Shown here in pieces: positions 35,960 through 48,014 of a stretch of 64,000 nt of DNA. The position numbers and the translations under genes are program-made. The first letter of the stretch is position 1. Every line of letters starts with the position of its first letter. Source of the DNA: Zanthoxylum bungeanum (Eukaryota > Streptophyta > Magnoliopsida > Sapindales > Rutaceae); NCBI GenBank assembly GCA_019454045.1, contig SKCR01017971.1, positions 62,001 through 126,000 on the forward strand. The letters are read 5' to 3'. The notes below the pieces were generated by a model. That model was given only the letters and a program-made list of their open reading frames with translations. It searched no databases and was not told the DNA's origin.

Positions 35960-37826
35960 TGTTGGGTTTCTCTAAGGTCCCGGGATCGATTTCAAGCAAT
36001 GAAACATATATGTGAATACTCGTAAAAGCATGGCGGAAACATATTTACAACGATCGGCTTTTGCGACGCGAGGAACATCAAAATCTTCAAGCTTTTCCTT
36101 CCTTGAAGTCTCGGCTTTGGGCTGATTTTGTTGCTCCATTTTTCGGTCATTGTGATCCTCCAAGTTCCAAGCTTTTTGTTGTGATTTCATGCTCACAAGT
36201 CGGTTTCCCTATCACCTTCGCAAGACTCCGGAAGTGTGCTAGCACTCTTGAAATTTTACAACAAAATTTCTATTTCTTTTTCTTCATGTCTCGGCTTTGG
36301 CAGAAAAATAGAAGAAGAAAATGCCCATTGGGCGTGAGGGAGAGAAGAGAGAAGAGAGAAAAATGTGTTGTGTATAAGTTAATTGATTTCCAAAATCAAT
36401 TAAACATATACCATTTTTCATTTTCAAAAAAGTCAAAGGCAAAAAACAATTAATGCCCTTCAACTACCACCATCAATCAATAGTGACATGTTGTTAATCA
36501 CTCAAAGTGACTAGACATCACATCAATCAATTGACTAGTGATTTGACGCTTGATGTGACTTGTGGGCCGCACTTTAATTCGAAATGTGAGTGCGCCCGCA
36601 AACACTCCCGGGCTCGGGTTCGCTAATTCCAAATTAATGAATTTTCCGTTGCGACGTAATTAAATAATTATGCCTAGCAAAATTACTATTCACGTCGCTA
36701 ACGAATTAATTCTAAATTAACTCGTTCGCCCGAATTAAAATCTAATTTTAATTCCGCGTCGAAATCCAATTTCGTATAATATATCGAATATATTATTTTA
36801 TCGATTAATTCCAAATTAATCGTTCTCTCTCTTTAATTAATATTTTATCCCAGATAAAATATCTCTGTAATTAATCCCAGATTAATTTTCTCTCTCAATA
36901 ATTAATCCCAGATTAATAAAGTGTGAGTCATACGTCATCGGTGAATCTTCAGGAAGCGACCCATGAGATCCTCGGTTATGTTGGCAGTAGTAAATCCGAT
37001 CGTCGGACTATCCGAACACGTACGTACCTAGTACTACGTTTTTTACCGATTTACAAGACATGATTGGCTTCTAGCAAAGCATCATGCCTACCCAATTCTC
37101 CAGAAATATTCTTACTGGAATATGTGATCTATATCAGGCGTAGTATACATAGTATTGTGTATTTGGATCCAGCATCGGATGTCACGTGCAAGGCCTGGAG
37201 CTGGAATTGTGTCTGCCCCGTACGAAGCACATATCGGATCTCTGGTAACTAGTCTCTATAATGGGATAAACATGACCTAGTCATTTTATCCCGATGACTG
37301 CAGTACATAAGAGAACCAGTTCCGTATCCTACGTGATCATCATCTCCACTATGACTGGAGTGATACTTCCATCTCGACATCACACCCAATACACTACGAT
37401 TCTCAATATACCTAGAAGAGGCGTACACAGAACCGGTTAAAGCCATGGACGACCAAAACCAAAGTATATTGATTGTCGCAAGTATTAGCGGTGCAAGTCT
37501 CTGGTTAAGACCAAATACACCTACCCCGATTCGGTCTTTCATAGACACATAGTCATACTACCAATGGAATTCTGAGGGGTCTATCCAGAGCGAAGCTGTT
37601 TCCGTACCATCGGTAAACACAACCTCCTACTACACTTGCATGAGTATCATATACCCAAATATATGTGAACTATGTCGTTATGCTCCCACAACGCGCACAA
37701 GTGTAATACTAGTCTATTTCGCATTATCGATGTCCAATCTCGATAATACTATGACTAGGGATATTTAATGATTAAACCTTCATGGATTGATACTGTCTCA
37801 TATCATCTCAATCCGGAACTAATCAG
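35960..37826 (-). repeat. Copia element A, 3' LTR, left part
   Basis: Starts TGTTGGGTTTCTCTAAGG and is interrupted at 37826 by element C. Compared with the A right LTR (53868-55872) it is nearly collinear. It contains palindromic words such as TTAATCCCAGATTAA (36870-36920). The remaining 140 bp lies at 47860-47999. Confidence 0.88.
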
Positions 37827-39762
37827 TGTTAGTGTTGCTAGAACATGCCAAGGATATAATAAGCAAGAAAATGTGTTCATAAATTCATTATAAGTTGCGG
37901 AATTACTTACATTGAATGGATTTGAGCTTTAAAATTTTGAATGAAGATCTCCAAGATACAACCTTTGTGTTGATTCCAAGCTTTGAGTTGTTTCCCTATC
38001 ACCTTTGTTGATTCCTTGAAGTGCTAGCTAATTTGACTTTGCCACAAAATCAAATAGAGGAGAACATGAAGCTCACGCCCAAAGCATTGTGTGCTAGGGT
38101 TTGTGTTTGTGAGATGTGTTACCAAATGAGATAGAGAGATGCCTTTTGGTAAAAACCAATTTACCTTTTTCACCTAAACAAGGTGGTTGGGTAAATGGTT
38201 TCACCAAAACCATTCCAAGGTGGTTGGAAAGTAGATGGTTTGGCATAAATGCCAACCACTCTCCCAACTACCACATTTAAAGTAGGCCCCACATTTGAAT
38301 TCAAAATTCAAATGGATTCTACGAATGTTTGCCGCGACTCAGATTCGTTTAATCCGATTAAATGAATTCTCGTCCCTAAATAATTAAATCTAATTTAATT
38401 AAATAACGACGTCTCGTAAATTTATTACGAATGCCGTTTACGACTTAATTCTAAATTAGTATGTTCGTTCATATTAAAGTCCGACTTTAATTTCGTAATG
38501 AAATCCAATTCATATTAATATATCTGATATATTAATTTTAGCCCATGCCAATAAATTAAATAGAAATATCAAATTTAACTATTAAATTTATTTTACCGAT
38601 TAATTCCAAATTAATCATGCTCTCTCTCTTTCGAACACATTTAATCCCAGATTAAATAATGCTTCAATTAATCCCAGATTAATTTTCTCTCTCTTAATTA
38701 ATCCCAGATTAATTCTAATCGAGTCAACTGTCATCGGTGAATCTTTGGGAAGCGACCCAAGAGACCTCTGGATATGTTGGCAGTAAATCTGGTTATCGGA
38801 CTATCCGATAAAGTGAGTACCTCGTACCACGTGCTTACCGATTTACAAGACATGGTTGACTTTCTAGCAAAGCACCGTGCCTACCCAATTCTCCAGAAAT
38901 ATTCTTACTGGAATATATATCATCTTTGTCAGGCGTAGAATACGTAGTATTGCATATAGCGATCCAGTATCGGATGTCACGTGCAAGGCCTGGGGCTGAA
39001 ATAGTGTTTGCCCCGTACGAAGCACATATCAGATATCAAGCAACTAGTCTCTTTAATATCGGATAATCATGACCTAGTCATATTATCCTGATGGTTGCAA
39101 CCCTTTAGAGAACCAATTCTGTATCATACGTGATCATCATCTCCATTATGACTGGAGTGATACTTCCATCTCGACATCACACCCAATACACTACGATTCT
39201 CAATATACCTAGAAGAGGCGTACACAGAACCGGTTAAAGCCATGGACGACCAAAACCAAAGTATATTGATTGTCGCAAGTATTAGCGGTGCAAGTCTCAG
39301 GTTAAGACCAAATACACCTACCCCGATTCGGTCTTCCATAGACACATAGTCTTACTACCAATGGAATTCTGAGGGGTCTATCCAAAGCGAAGCTGTTTCC
39401 GTACCATCGGTAAACACAACCTCCTACTACACTTGCATGAGTATCATATACCCAAATATATGTGAACTATGCTGTTATGCTCCCACAACGCGCACAAGTG
39501 TAATACTAGTCTATTTCGCATTATCGATGTCCAATCTCGATAATACTACGACTAGGGATATTTAATGATTAAACCTTCATGGATTGATACTGTCTCATAT
39601 CATCTCAATCCGGAACTAATCATAAGGACTTCTACCATTTCTATATCAAAGTAAATAAATTACGAAACGGTAAAAGGCAATTTCATTACTACATAGTTAA
39701 TTTTGTACAAAAACACAATGTCTTTTACAAACAGTGACGCTATGGGTCATAATTGTCTAACA
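37827..39762 (-). repeat. Copia element C, 3' LTR
   Basis: TGTTAGTGTTGCTAGAAC...ATTGTCTAACA, 1936 bp, partner of 45918-47854 (1937 bp). The target flanks are ATCAG (37822-37826) and ATCAT (47855-47859), four of five matching; the unbroken A right LTR has ATCAT. About 39125-39620 resembles the A LTR more than its own partner. Confidence 0.9.
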
Positions 39763-39776
39763 ATCTCCCACTTGGC
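39763..39776 (-). other. Polypurine tract of element C
   Basis: Minus strand GGCCAAGTGGGAGAT directly before TGTTAGACAA. The pol stop codon TAG (39777-39779) abuts it, so the tract begins right after the coding region. Confidence 0.85.
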
Positions 39777-41640
39777 CTATAGCCAGTCACTCAAGCATCT
39801 AACACCTGAACTATGTATATGTCTCTCAAACTTTTGCTGTGAAATAGCTTTCGTCAGCGGATCTGCAATGTTGTCATCTGATGCGACCTTCTCGATCTTC
39901 ACATCGCCACGATTTATGATCTCACGAATCAGATGGAAACGTCGAAGAACATTCTTGGATCATTGATGAGATCGCAGTTCCTTAGCCTGAGTTATAGCCC
40001 CGTTATTGTCACAATACAATGGAACGGGCTCAGCTACTAACGGGACTACTCCTAATCCAATTAGGAATTTACGGATCCAAACTGCCTCTTTTGCTGCTTC
40101 AGCTGCAGCAATATACTCCGCTTCTGTTGTTGAATCCGCAACAGTCTCTTGCTTGGAAGATTTCCAGCTTACTGCTCCGTTGTTCAAACAAAATATGTAC
40201 CCGGATTGCGACTTAGAGTCATCTTTATCGGTTTGGAAACTTGCATCGGTATACCCAGTTACCTCAAGTTCTCCATCTCCATAAACTAAGAAAGCATCCT
40301 TAGTTCGTCTAAGATACTTAAGGATGTTCTTAACCGCCATCCAGTGACCATCACCTGGATCGGCCTGATAGCGACTACACATGCTCAAAGCATACGAGAC
40401 ATCAGGTCACGTACATATCATGGCATATATGATCGATCCGACTACCGAGGCGAACGGTATCCGACTCATGCTGTTTCTCTCATCTTGAGTTTTAGGACAC
40501 ATGTCCTTAGATAGAGTAATGCCATGTGACACTGGTAACAGTCCCCTCTTGGACTGATCCATGTTGAATCTTTTAAACACTTTGTCAATGTACGTGCTCT
40601 GGGAGAGTCCAAGCAGCTTTCTAGATCTATCCCGGTAGATCTTTATTCCTAAAATATAGGCTGCTTCTCTCATATCTTTCATGTAGAATTTTAATGAAAT
40701 CCAAGCTTTCACCGATGTTAACATGGGAATGTCATTGCCCATAAGTAATACATCATCAACATAAAGGACAATAAAAGTCATTGCTCTCCCACTAACCTTC
40801 TTATATACACAAAGATCATCTTCATTTTGAATGAAATCAAATTCTTTTATGATCTCATCAAAATGTTGGTTCCATGACCGCGATGCTTGCTTCAGTCCAT
40901 AAATGGACCGATTTCACTTACAAACCTTGTTTGCAAGTCTAGGCACGATAAAACCGTCAGGCTATTGCATATAAACATCCTCCAAAAGGTTTCCGTTAAG
41001 GAAAATGGTTTTAACGTCCATCTGCCATATCTCGTAATCGAAATATGCAGCAATAGCAAGCATTATCTGAATGGATTTAATCATGGCAACAGGTGAGAAA
41101 GTTTCGTCATAATCGACACCATATCGTTGACGATACCCTTTCGCTACAAGCCTAGCTTTGTACGTTTGTACGTTGCCATCCATGTCGGTCTTCTTCTTGA
41201 AGACCCATTTGCATCCAATAGGCTTTACGCCTTCTAGTGCATCAACCAGTGTCCAAACTTGGTTGGTGTACATGGAATCCATTTCGGACTTCATGGCCTC
41301 TTGCCATAAAGCGGAATCGATATCTTGTATCGCTTCCTCATACGTAGCCGGTTCGTTATCCTCAATGAGATTAATATCTACATGAGGTGAGATCAGAAAC
41401 CCATACCTCTCAGATTGTTTCCTGACTCTCTCCGACCTACGCGGTCATTGTGTAATAGAAGATTGTGATACAGTCTCATCCCGGATGGACTCTTCTTGTT
41501 CCGTTAAGGATTCTATGCCAGGAACAGTATCACTCTGATTTTCATCGAGTTCTACCTTCCTCCTACTAACCACTGCATTTAGGAATTCCTTCTCAAGGAA
41601 AACCGCATGTAGAGCAACAGATACTTTGTTCTCTCGTTGG
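39777..41640 (-). pseudogene. Element C reverse transcriptase and RNase H
   Basis: Minus-strand Ty1/copia RT followed by RNase H, in one frame. RT blocks: WVFKKKTDMDGNVQTYKARL and YDETFSPVA (about 41120-41230), WQMDVKTIFLNGNL (about 40985-41030), SIYGLKQASRSWN, and catalytic YVDDVLLMGND (about 40730-40765). RNase H acidic residues are seen in TDASF, TEAEYIAAAE and YCDNNGAI (about 39985-40240). The reading ends LSDWL and TAG at 39777. Damage is light: in-frame stops near 41450, 40962, 40914, 40407 and 39960, and no frameshift found in this part. A single frame so long suggests a fairly recent insertion. Upstream, a frame change near 41700 separates it from integrase. Confidence 0.9.
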
Positions 41641-42480
41641 TGATAGAAGTAATATCGTTTGGTTTCCCTAGGATATCCTATGAATAGGCATTTATCTGAT
41701 TGGGCTCAAGTTTGGTACCTTCCAAACGTTTGACGTATGCCCAACATCCCCAAATCTTCAGGAATGAGAAACCCGGTTTCTTTCCTGTCCATATCTCATA
41801 CGGAGTCTGTTATACAGACTTTGACAGAACCTTATTCAAAATAAGAATTGCACTGTTTAATGCATATCCCCATAAGGAAATAGGTAGCTCAGTGCGACTC
41901 ATCATAGACCTTACCATGTCCAACAAAGTTCGGTTTCTCCGTTCGGATATACCGTTTAATTGCGGTGTTCCAGGAGGAGTCCACTGTGAAAGAATACCAT
42001 ATTCTTTCAAGTAATCTAGAAACTCATTGCTCAAGTATTTGCCACCACGGTCCGACCGTAATGTCTTTATACTCTTGCCTGTCTGTTTTTCAACTTCGTG
42101 TCAAAACTCTTTGAATTTCTCAAAATTTTCCGACTTGTGTCTCATAAGATACACATAACCATAACGTGATGCATCATCCGTAAAGGTTACGAAGTATTCG
42201 TATCCACCTCTAGCCTGGCTAGACATGGGCCCACATACGTCACTATGAACGAGGGCTAACAGTTCGGTGGTGCGTTCACCCTTACTGCTAAAAGGTGATT
42301 TAGGCATTTTGCCTAATAAGCAAGATTCGCAGACGTCATATGAATTTGGATCAAATCCGTCCAAGTACCCACTCTTCGAAAGTGTGGATATGCGAGTCTT
42401 GTTTATGTGTCCCAGACGACAGTGCCACATATAAGTTTCATCTTTGTTTGTTATATTATATGTTTGAGATTGATTTAAAT
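41640..42480 (-). pseudogene. Element C integrase
   Basis: GAG-pre-integrase zinc motif: WHCRLGHINKTR with CESC downstream (about 42318-42425), an HHCC arrangement. Catalytic core: HSDVCGP (first Asp near 42240), TFTDDASRYGY (about 42160-42190) and the Glu in NGISERRNRTLLDMV (about 41915-41960). The C-terminal part TPYEIWTGKKPGFSFLKIWG follows. Stops lie at 42101-42103 and 41810-41812, and a frameshift near 41700 joins this to RT. The protein would insert the copia cDNA into chromosomal DNA. As in all Ty1/copia elements, integrase lies before RT, which separates this from the gypsy elements in the window. Confidence 0.9.
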
Positions 42481-43715
42481 TCAAAATATAAAGACCATTA
42501 TTTACAACAGCAGTGCAAATTTCTACATCATTTTTATACACAAAACACGCAGTGTTCCTGAATACAAAAGTATACCCACATTGGGTTAACATAGATACAG
42601 AAATAATATTCCTAGTCAAACTAGGTACATAATAAAAGTCTGTAAGTTCTAGTACATGAGGGCAATTCCAAAACAAAAGTGTCAATGGCCAAAACGGCGA
42701 CTGGTGCCCCCCATTTTCAACGCGTAGATCAATCTCCCCTGAGGTTAGTCTCCTGCTAATCCGCAGATCCTGCACATCAGTACATATGTGAGTACCACAA
42801 CCAGAATCAAAAATCCATTTTTTAAAACTAGAAGTAGTCATGTTTATTTCAATAACAAACATACATGAAGCCGGTGTCTTGCCCGCTTTAATCTCCTTCT
42901 GGAGCGCCTTGTACTCGCGGCAGTCACGCTTCCAGTGACCCCGCTTGCCACACTGGAGGCAAACATCCTGAGATTTGTCCTTAGGCTTCCCAGAAGCCTT
43001 TGACGATTTGGCCTTGCCCTTTCTTTTATGCTTCTTCTTCTTCACACCTCCAGTCGTCTTGGGCCCAGCCCTCGATGTCTGAGATGTCGAAGCAAAGTGC
43101 GCCTCGCGCTTATTGCCCTTAAGCATCTCTTTCTCGGCTTCCTTAAGAATTGACAACAAGTCTCAAAGAGTGTCATTAGTGTTCATCAAATTATAGTTTA
43201 TGATGAACTGTCTCCAAGTGTCGGGGAGAGATTGCAAGATCATATCTACGGTAATCTCAGCCTCTAAGACTATCCTCATCTCAGTCAGCTCATCTATGTC
43301 AGCAATCATCTATGCCACATAGGACTCAACAGACATGCCTTCTGACATACGTGAACGGAAGAGCTTCTTTACTAACTCATATCTCTGCGACCTTCGGTTA
43401 GATCGGTGAAGATCTTGCAACCTCGCCAACATGTTATAGGGATCCAAGTCCCTGTTCTTGTCGACGGAAATGCTGAGTCATGGAAGCAAGCATAATAGAC
43501 TGAGCGGTATCACAATCATCGATGTGAGTCTTCCAAAGCTCTAGCTCAAGTAACTGATCAGGTTTGGGCTTAGGCCCAAGAGGTGTCTGTATGGTGTATA
43601 GCAGCCTCTCGGCTCCAAGGACTATCCTTAGATTCATTTCCCAATCGGCAAAGTTCGTGCCCTTAAAGACATTTTCGCCCATGATAATGTCTCAGACATT
43701 TCCCTTTCCAGTCAT
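42480..43715 (-). pseudogene. Element C gag and protease
   Basis: Gag starts at ATG 43713-43715 (MTGKGNV followed by a stop) or at the downstream ATG 43680-43682. The capsid continues through FKGTNFADWEMNLRIVL and FRSRMSEGMSVESYV (about 43330-43380), with a frameshift near 43445. A Lys-rich tail precedes the zinc knuckle CLQCGKRGHWKRDC (42920-42961). The aspartic protease has WIFDSGCGTHICTD with the catalytic Asp near 42808. The order gag, protease, integrase, RT and RNase H is the full copia set. Lesions here are a stop just after the first start, the frameshift, and stops near 43145 and 43310. The knuckle and the protease site are intact. Confidence 0.88.
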
Positions 43716-45904
43716 CTTGACTACGATAGTCCAACTATCTAGTCAACGATATTTGGGTACAGTCTAACTGTTACAAGAAAAATAACATTGTATTAGTCCA
43801 ACTAATAAAATAATTTTGAAGAAATATTTTGAAAGCGCGTAAAGCTAAGTATCTGAATGAAATTACAAATTCAATACTAGCCTCCCACTATTTTTTCGGC
43901 GAGCCTCTAACCCTCTGTCGAGTACTCGGGAAACCCAGTTTCCTAGTGGGCTAGGATCCCGTTAAATAACACACAACTTTGACTTTGGCCAACAAGCTGT
44001 ATGATATTTAACTACGTAGATCTCGAAGATCAATTGGATCTCATCCAATTCCTAGATCCGGTAGGTGGACATCCAAGTCCGAAACATATATACAATATTA
44101 TGCCAATATATCCAATATATTTTCCTAACCTTTTTCCTCTGAATCAACTAAGCCTTGGCTTTGGCACAACAAGTTTAATGATTCCAGTTAAGCGGGACCC
44201 ATTGACATGGAAAGCTTCGTAATCAATGTCGATGGACAAGAAGTGATCTTGACTTTGGCCAACAAATCACGACTTGGACAAGACACCGATATGGAACAAA
44301 ACTCTCATGATTCAAACACATCCGCAATTGACAAAGGTCTTGACTTTGGCCAACAAACCAATGCCAACTTTGGATCTTGAGTAAGAATCACTCATCGGAA
44401 GGAAAAACGCTTAATATATTTTGAGGGTTTTTCGCGTAAATTGGCAACCAATTTATTATCTTTGATTAGGTCTCATCATACACCCTTAAGCATGCATTCT
44501 AAAAGTATAATAAGGTGCGATAAATAAATTAATAATGATATGTGGATGGATATGTCACAAATTATTCCTAGAACAAATCACTCTATTTCCTCTCCCCGGC
44601 TAGAACTATTCTAAATTCTACCCAACTACATAATACAATAAAGAAACCTCATTTACATTGAGGGGAATTGGTGAGAAGAGAAATACAAAGAATAAGGAGA
44701 TAAAAGGCTGGACACGCAGGTCCAATTTAATAAATTCTAAATTTATTACAATTTCCAAAATTTCCCTCGCCCTTCTAACATCCATCTGATATACATTATT
44801 CATACAACACATTCATGTATTCATACAAAGCAAGTTATTCAATCAATCTAATCCGATTAATTAATTTTGATTAATGACCATCCAATGTTCAAACAACGAT
44901 TTGATTTGCGCGAGTCCAACTCGTTTAAGAATAAATACTTAAAGTACGTATTCTTGAATTATATCGAACTACAACTTTAAATCCAAATTATTTGTATTCA
45001 ATACTAATTCCAATTTAATTCCAAATTAAATATTTACACTTATTTATTTGCCTTAAAGACTTGGATTCCAAATCCAATCTTAATGGGTCTCAAAGGCCCA
45101 ATAACACCCAATGTCATTTTAATTAAAGTCAAATGGGCTTTTAATTGATTCTTAAGGCATGGGATTTGGCCATAATGGATCAAATCCAAAATGCCAAGGC
45201 CCAATAGGAATCACTCTATTGCCAACAAATCAATTTAGGCCCATTAGGCCCAATTATATTCTTTAAAGGGCCAAGTGATGTATTTGGACTTTATGGAATT
45301 GGTTTTGGGCCCAATTGGATCCAATCCAAAAGTCCAAAACCAAACTTGATCAAACCAAGCCATTAAGCCCAAATACACACTTTTAGCCCAATTCATAATT
45401 TAAAGGCTTATTAACATAATTATAATATTCCAAATATCACAATTATTTTAATTAAAGTGTATTAGCCATGATTAATTAATTAAACTCAATATTTCCAAAA
45501 TACCAATTAACTTAATTAATCATGCTTAATCCATCAATTTATGTTCAACACAAATTGAAGCCAAAACACATCATTTCAGGCTCAACATGCTCTTGAATTT
45601 AACATAAACATTATTGACTTTGATTCCAATCTAATCAAACCAACAATCAATATTTAAACATGCATTTAAACACATCCAATGATGTTACAAAAAAAAAGTG
45701 TTGTTCACTGTCTACACCATTCGGCCACACTAAGGAATTTTAAAAAATTTGATCCAATCAATTTTTCTCAAATCTAATCATGCACAACTCTAAGTTAACA
45801 TAATCTAAGCATGCTCAAAGCATCAATTTGAAGAAATCATATTCAAAACACAAAAGCCCCAAATTTTAGTCTCATGAACCCTAAAATTTTCATGCTTAAA
45901 CCTG
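43716..45904 (-). promoter_or_regulatory. Element C 5' leader, unusually long and repeat-containing
   Basis: About 2.2 kb between primer site and gag with no family-level ORF. It includes three exact copies or near copies of CTTGACTTTGGCCAACAA (43977-43995, 44248-44265, 44339-44356) and a looser one at 44153-44172. It also holds many GGCCCA or AGCCCAA words (about 45085-45395). Element A carries a collinear leader at about 51750-53853 with the same repeats at nearly the same spacing, so these are inherited leader features. Confidence 0.7.
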
Positions 45905-45916
45905 GCTCTGATACCA
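45905..45916 (-). other. Primer-binding site of element C, initiator tRNA-Met type
   Basis: Minus strand TGGTATCAGAGC, one base from the LTR start at 45918. Perfect to the standard plant initiator tRNA-Met complement. Confidence 0.92.
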
Positions 45917-45917
45917 T

Positions 45918-47854
45918 TGTTAGTGTTCCTAGAACATGCCAAGGATCTAATAAGCAAGAAAAGGTGTTCATAAATTCATTATAAGTTGCGGAATTACTTA
46001 CATTGAATGGATTTGAGTTTTAAAATTTTGAATGAAGATCTCCAAGATCCAACTTTTGTGTTGATTCCAAGCTTTGAGTTGTTTCTCTATCACCTTTGTT
46101 GATTCCTTGAAGTGCTAGCTAACTTGACTTTGCCACAAAATCAAAGAGAGGAGAACATGAAGCTCATGTCCAAAGCCTTGTGTGCTAGGGTTTGTGTTTG
46201 TGAGATGTGTTACCAAATGAGAGAGAGAGATGACTTTTGGTAAAAACCAATTTACAATTTTCACCTAAACAAGGTGGTCGGGTAAATGGTTTCACCAAAA
46301 CCATTCCAAGGTGGTTGGAAAGTAGATGGTTTGGCATAAATGCCAACCACTCTCCCAACTACCACATTTAAAGTGGGCCCCACATTTGAATTCAAAATTC
46401 AAATGGATTCTACGAATGTTTGCCGCGGCTCGAATTCGTTTAATCCGATTAAATGAATTCTCGTCGCTAAATAATTAAATCTAATTTAATTAAATAACGA
46501 CGTCTCGTAAATTTATTACGAATGCCGATTACGACTTAATTCTAAATTAGTCTGTTCGTTCATATTAAAGTCCGACTTTAATTTCGTAATGAAATCCAAT
46601 TCATATTAATATATCTGATATATTAATTTTAGCCCATGTCAATAAATTAAATAGAAAAATCAAATTTAACTATTAAATTTATTTTACCGATTAATTCCAA
46701 ATTAATAATGCTCTCTCTCTCTTTCGAACACATTTAATCCCAGATTAAATAATGCTTTAATTAATCCCAGATTAATTTTCTCTCTCTTAATTAATCCCAG
46801 ATTAATTCTAATCGAGTCAACTGTCATCGGTGAATCTTTGGGAAGCAACCCAAGAGACCTCTGGATATGTTGGCAGTAAATCTGGTTATCGGACTATCCG
46901 ATAAAGTGAGTACCTCGTACCACATGCTTACCGATTTACAAGACATGGTTGGCTTCTAGCAAAGCACCGTGTCTACCTAATTCTCCAGAAATATTCTTAC
47001 TGGAATATATATAATCTTTGTCAGGCGTAGAATACGTAGTATTGCGTATAGCGATCCAGTATCGGATGTCATGTGCAAGGCCTGGGGCCGGAATAGTGTC
47101 TGCCCCATACGAAGCACATATCGGATATCAAGCAACTAGTCTCTTTAATATCGGATAATCATGACCTAGTCATATTATCCTGATGGTTGCAACCCTTTAG
47201 AGAACCAGTTATGTATCCATGCGTGACCATCATCTCCATATGACTGAGGTGATACTTCCGTCTTGACATCACACCCAATACACTACGATTCTTAATAAAC
47301 CCAGAAGAGACGTACACAGAACCTGTTAAAGTCCCGGACGAACAAAACTAAAGCATATCGATTGTCGCAAGTACTAGCGGTGCAAGTCTCAGGTTAAGAC
47401 CAAATACACCTACCCTGAATTGGATTCCCATAGACACATAGTCATACTACCAATGGGATTCCGAGGGGTCTATCCAGAGCGAAGCTGTTTCCGTACCATC
47501 GGTAAACACAACCTCCTATCACACTTGCATAAGTATCAAATACTTAAATATATGAGAACTATGTTGTTACGCTTCCATAACACCCACAAGTGCGATACTA
47601 GTCTATTCCTTATTATCGATGTCCAGTCTCGATAATACTACGACTAGGGATATTTAATGATTAAACCTTTATGGATTGATACTGTCTCATATCATCTCAA
47701 TCCGGAACTAATCATAAGGACTTCTACCATTTCTATATCAAAGTAAATAAATTACGAATCGGTAAAAGGCAATTTCATTACTACATAGTTAATTTTGTAC
47801 AAAAACACAATGTCTTTTACAAACAGTGACGCTATGGGTCATAATTGTCTAACA
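45918..47854 (-). repeat. Copia element C, 5' LTR
   Basis: TGTTAGTGTTCCTAGAAC...ATTGTCTAACA, 1937 bp. It carries three TTAATCCCAGATTAA-type words near 46735-46805. Between about 47210 and 47700 it diverges clearly from its partner LTR while the preceding 1.3 kb is very similar. Confidence 0.9.
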
Positions 47855-47999
47855 ATCATATGGACCTTCTATCATTTATACATCTTGGTAATCTAATTAC
47901 AAATGATAGAAGAGCAATTTCCTTTATCACATAGTTAATTTGTACAACAACACCATGATTTGTACAAATAGTGATGTTATGGGCCATAACTGTCCAACA
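47855..47999 (-). repeat. Copia element A, 3' LTR, right part
   Basis: Starts with the C target duplication ATCAT (47855-47859), then continues the A LTR exactly where it broke at 37826. Ends ACTGTCCAACA and is followed by a polypurine tract. Collinear with 55730-55872 in the A right LTR. Confidence 0.88.
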
Positions 48000-48014
48000 A
48001 TATCCCACTTGGCC
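48000..48014 (-). other. Polypurine tract of element A
   Basis: Minus strand GGCCAAGTGGGATAT before TGTTGGACAG, differing from the C tract by a purine-breaking base. Confidence 0.75.

Noticed and set aside
37064..37252. Open frames repeated in the A LTRs (also 54987-55175)
   Set aside because: LTR repeats with no motif; frames are broken in the equivalent C LTR.
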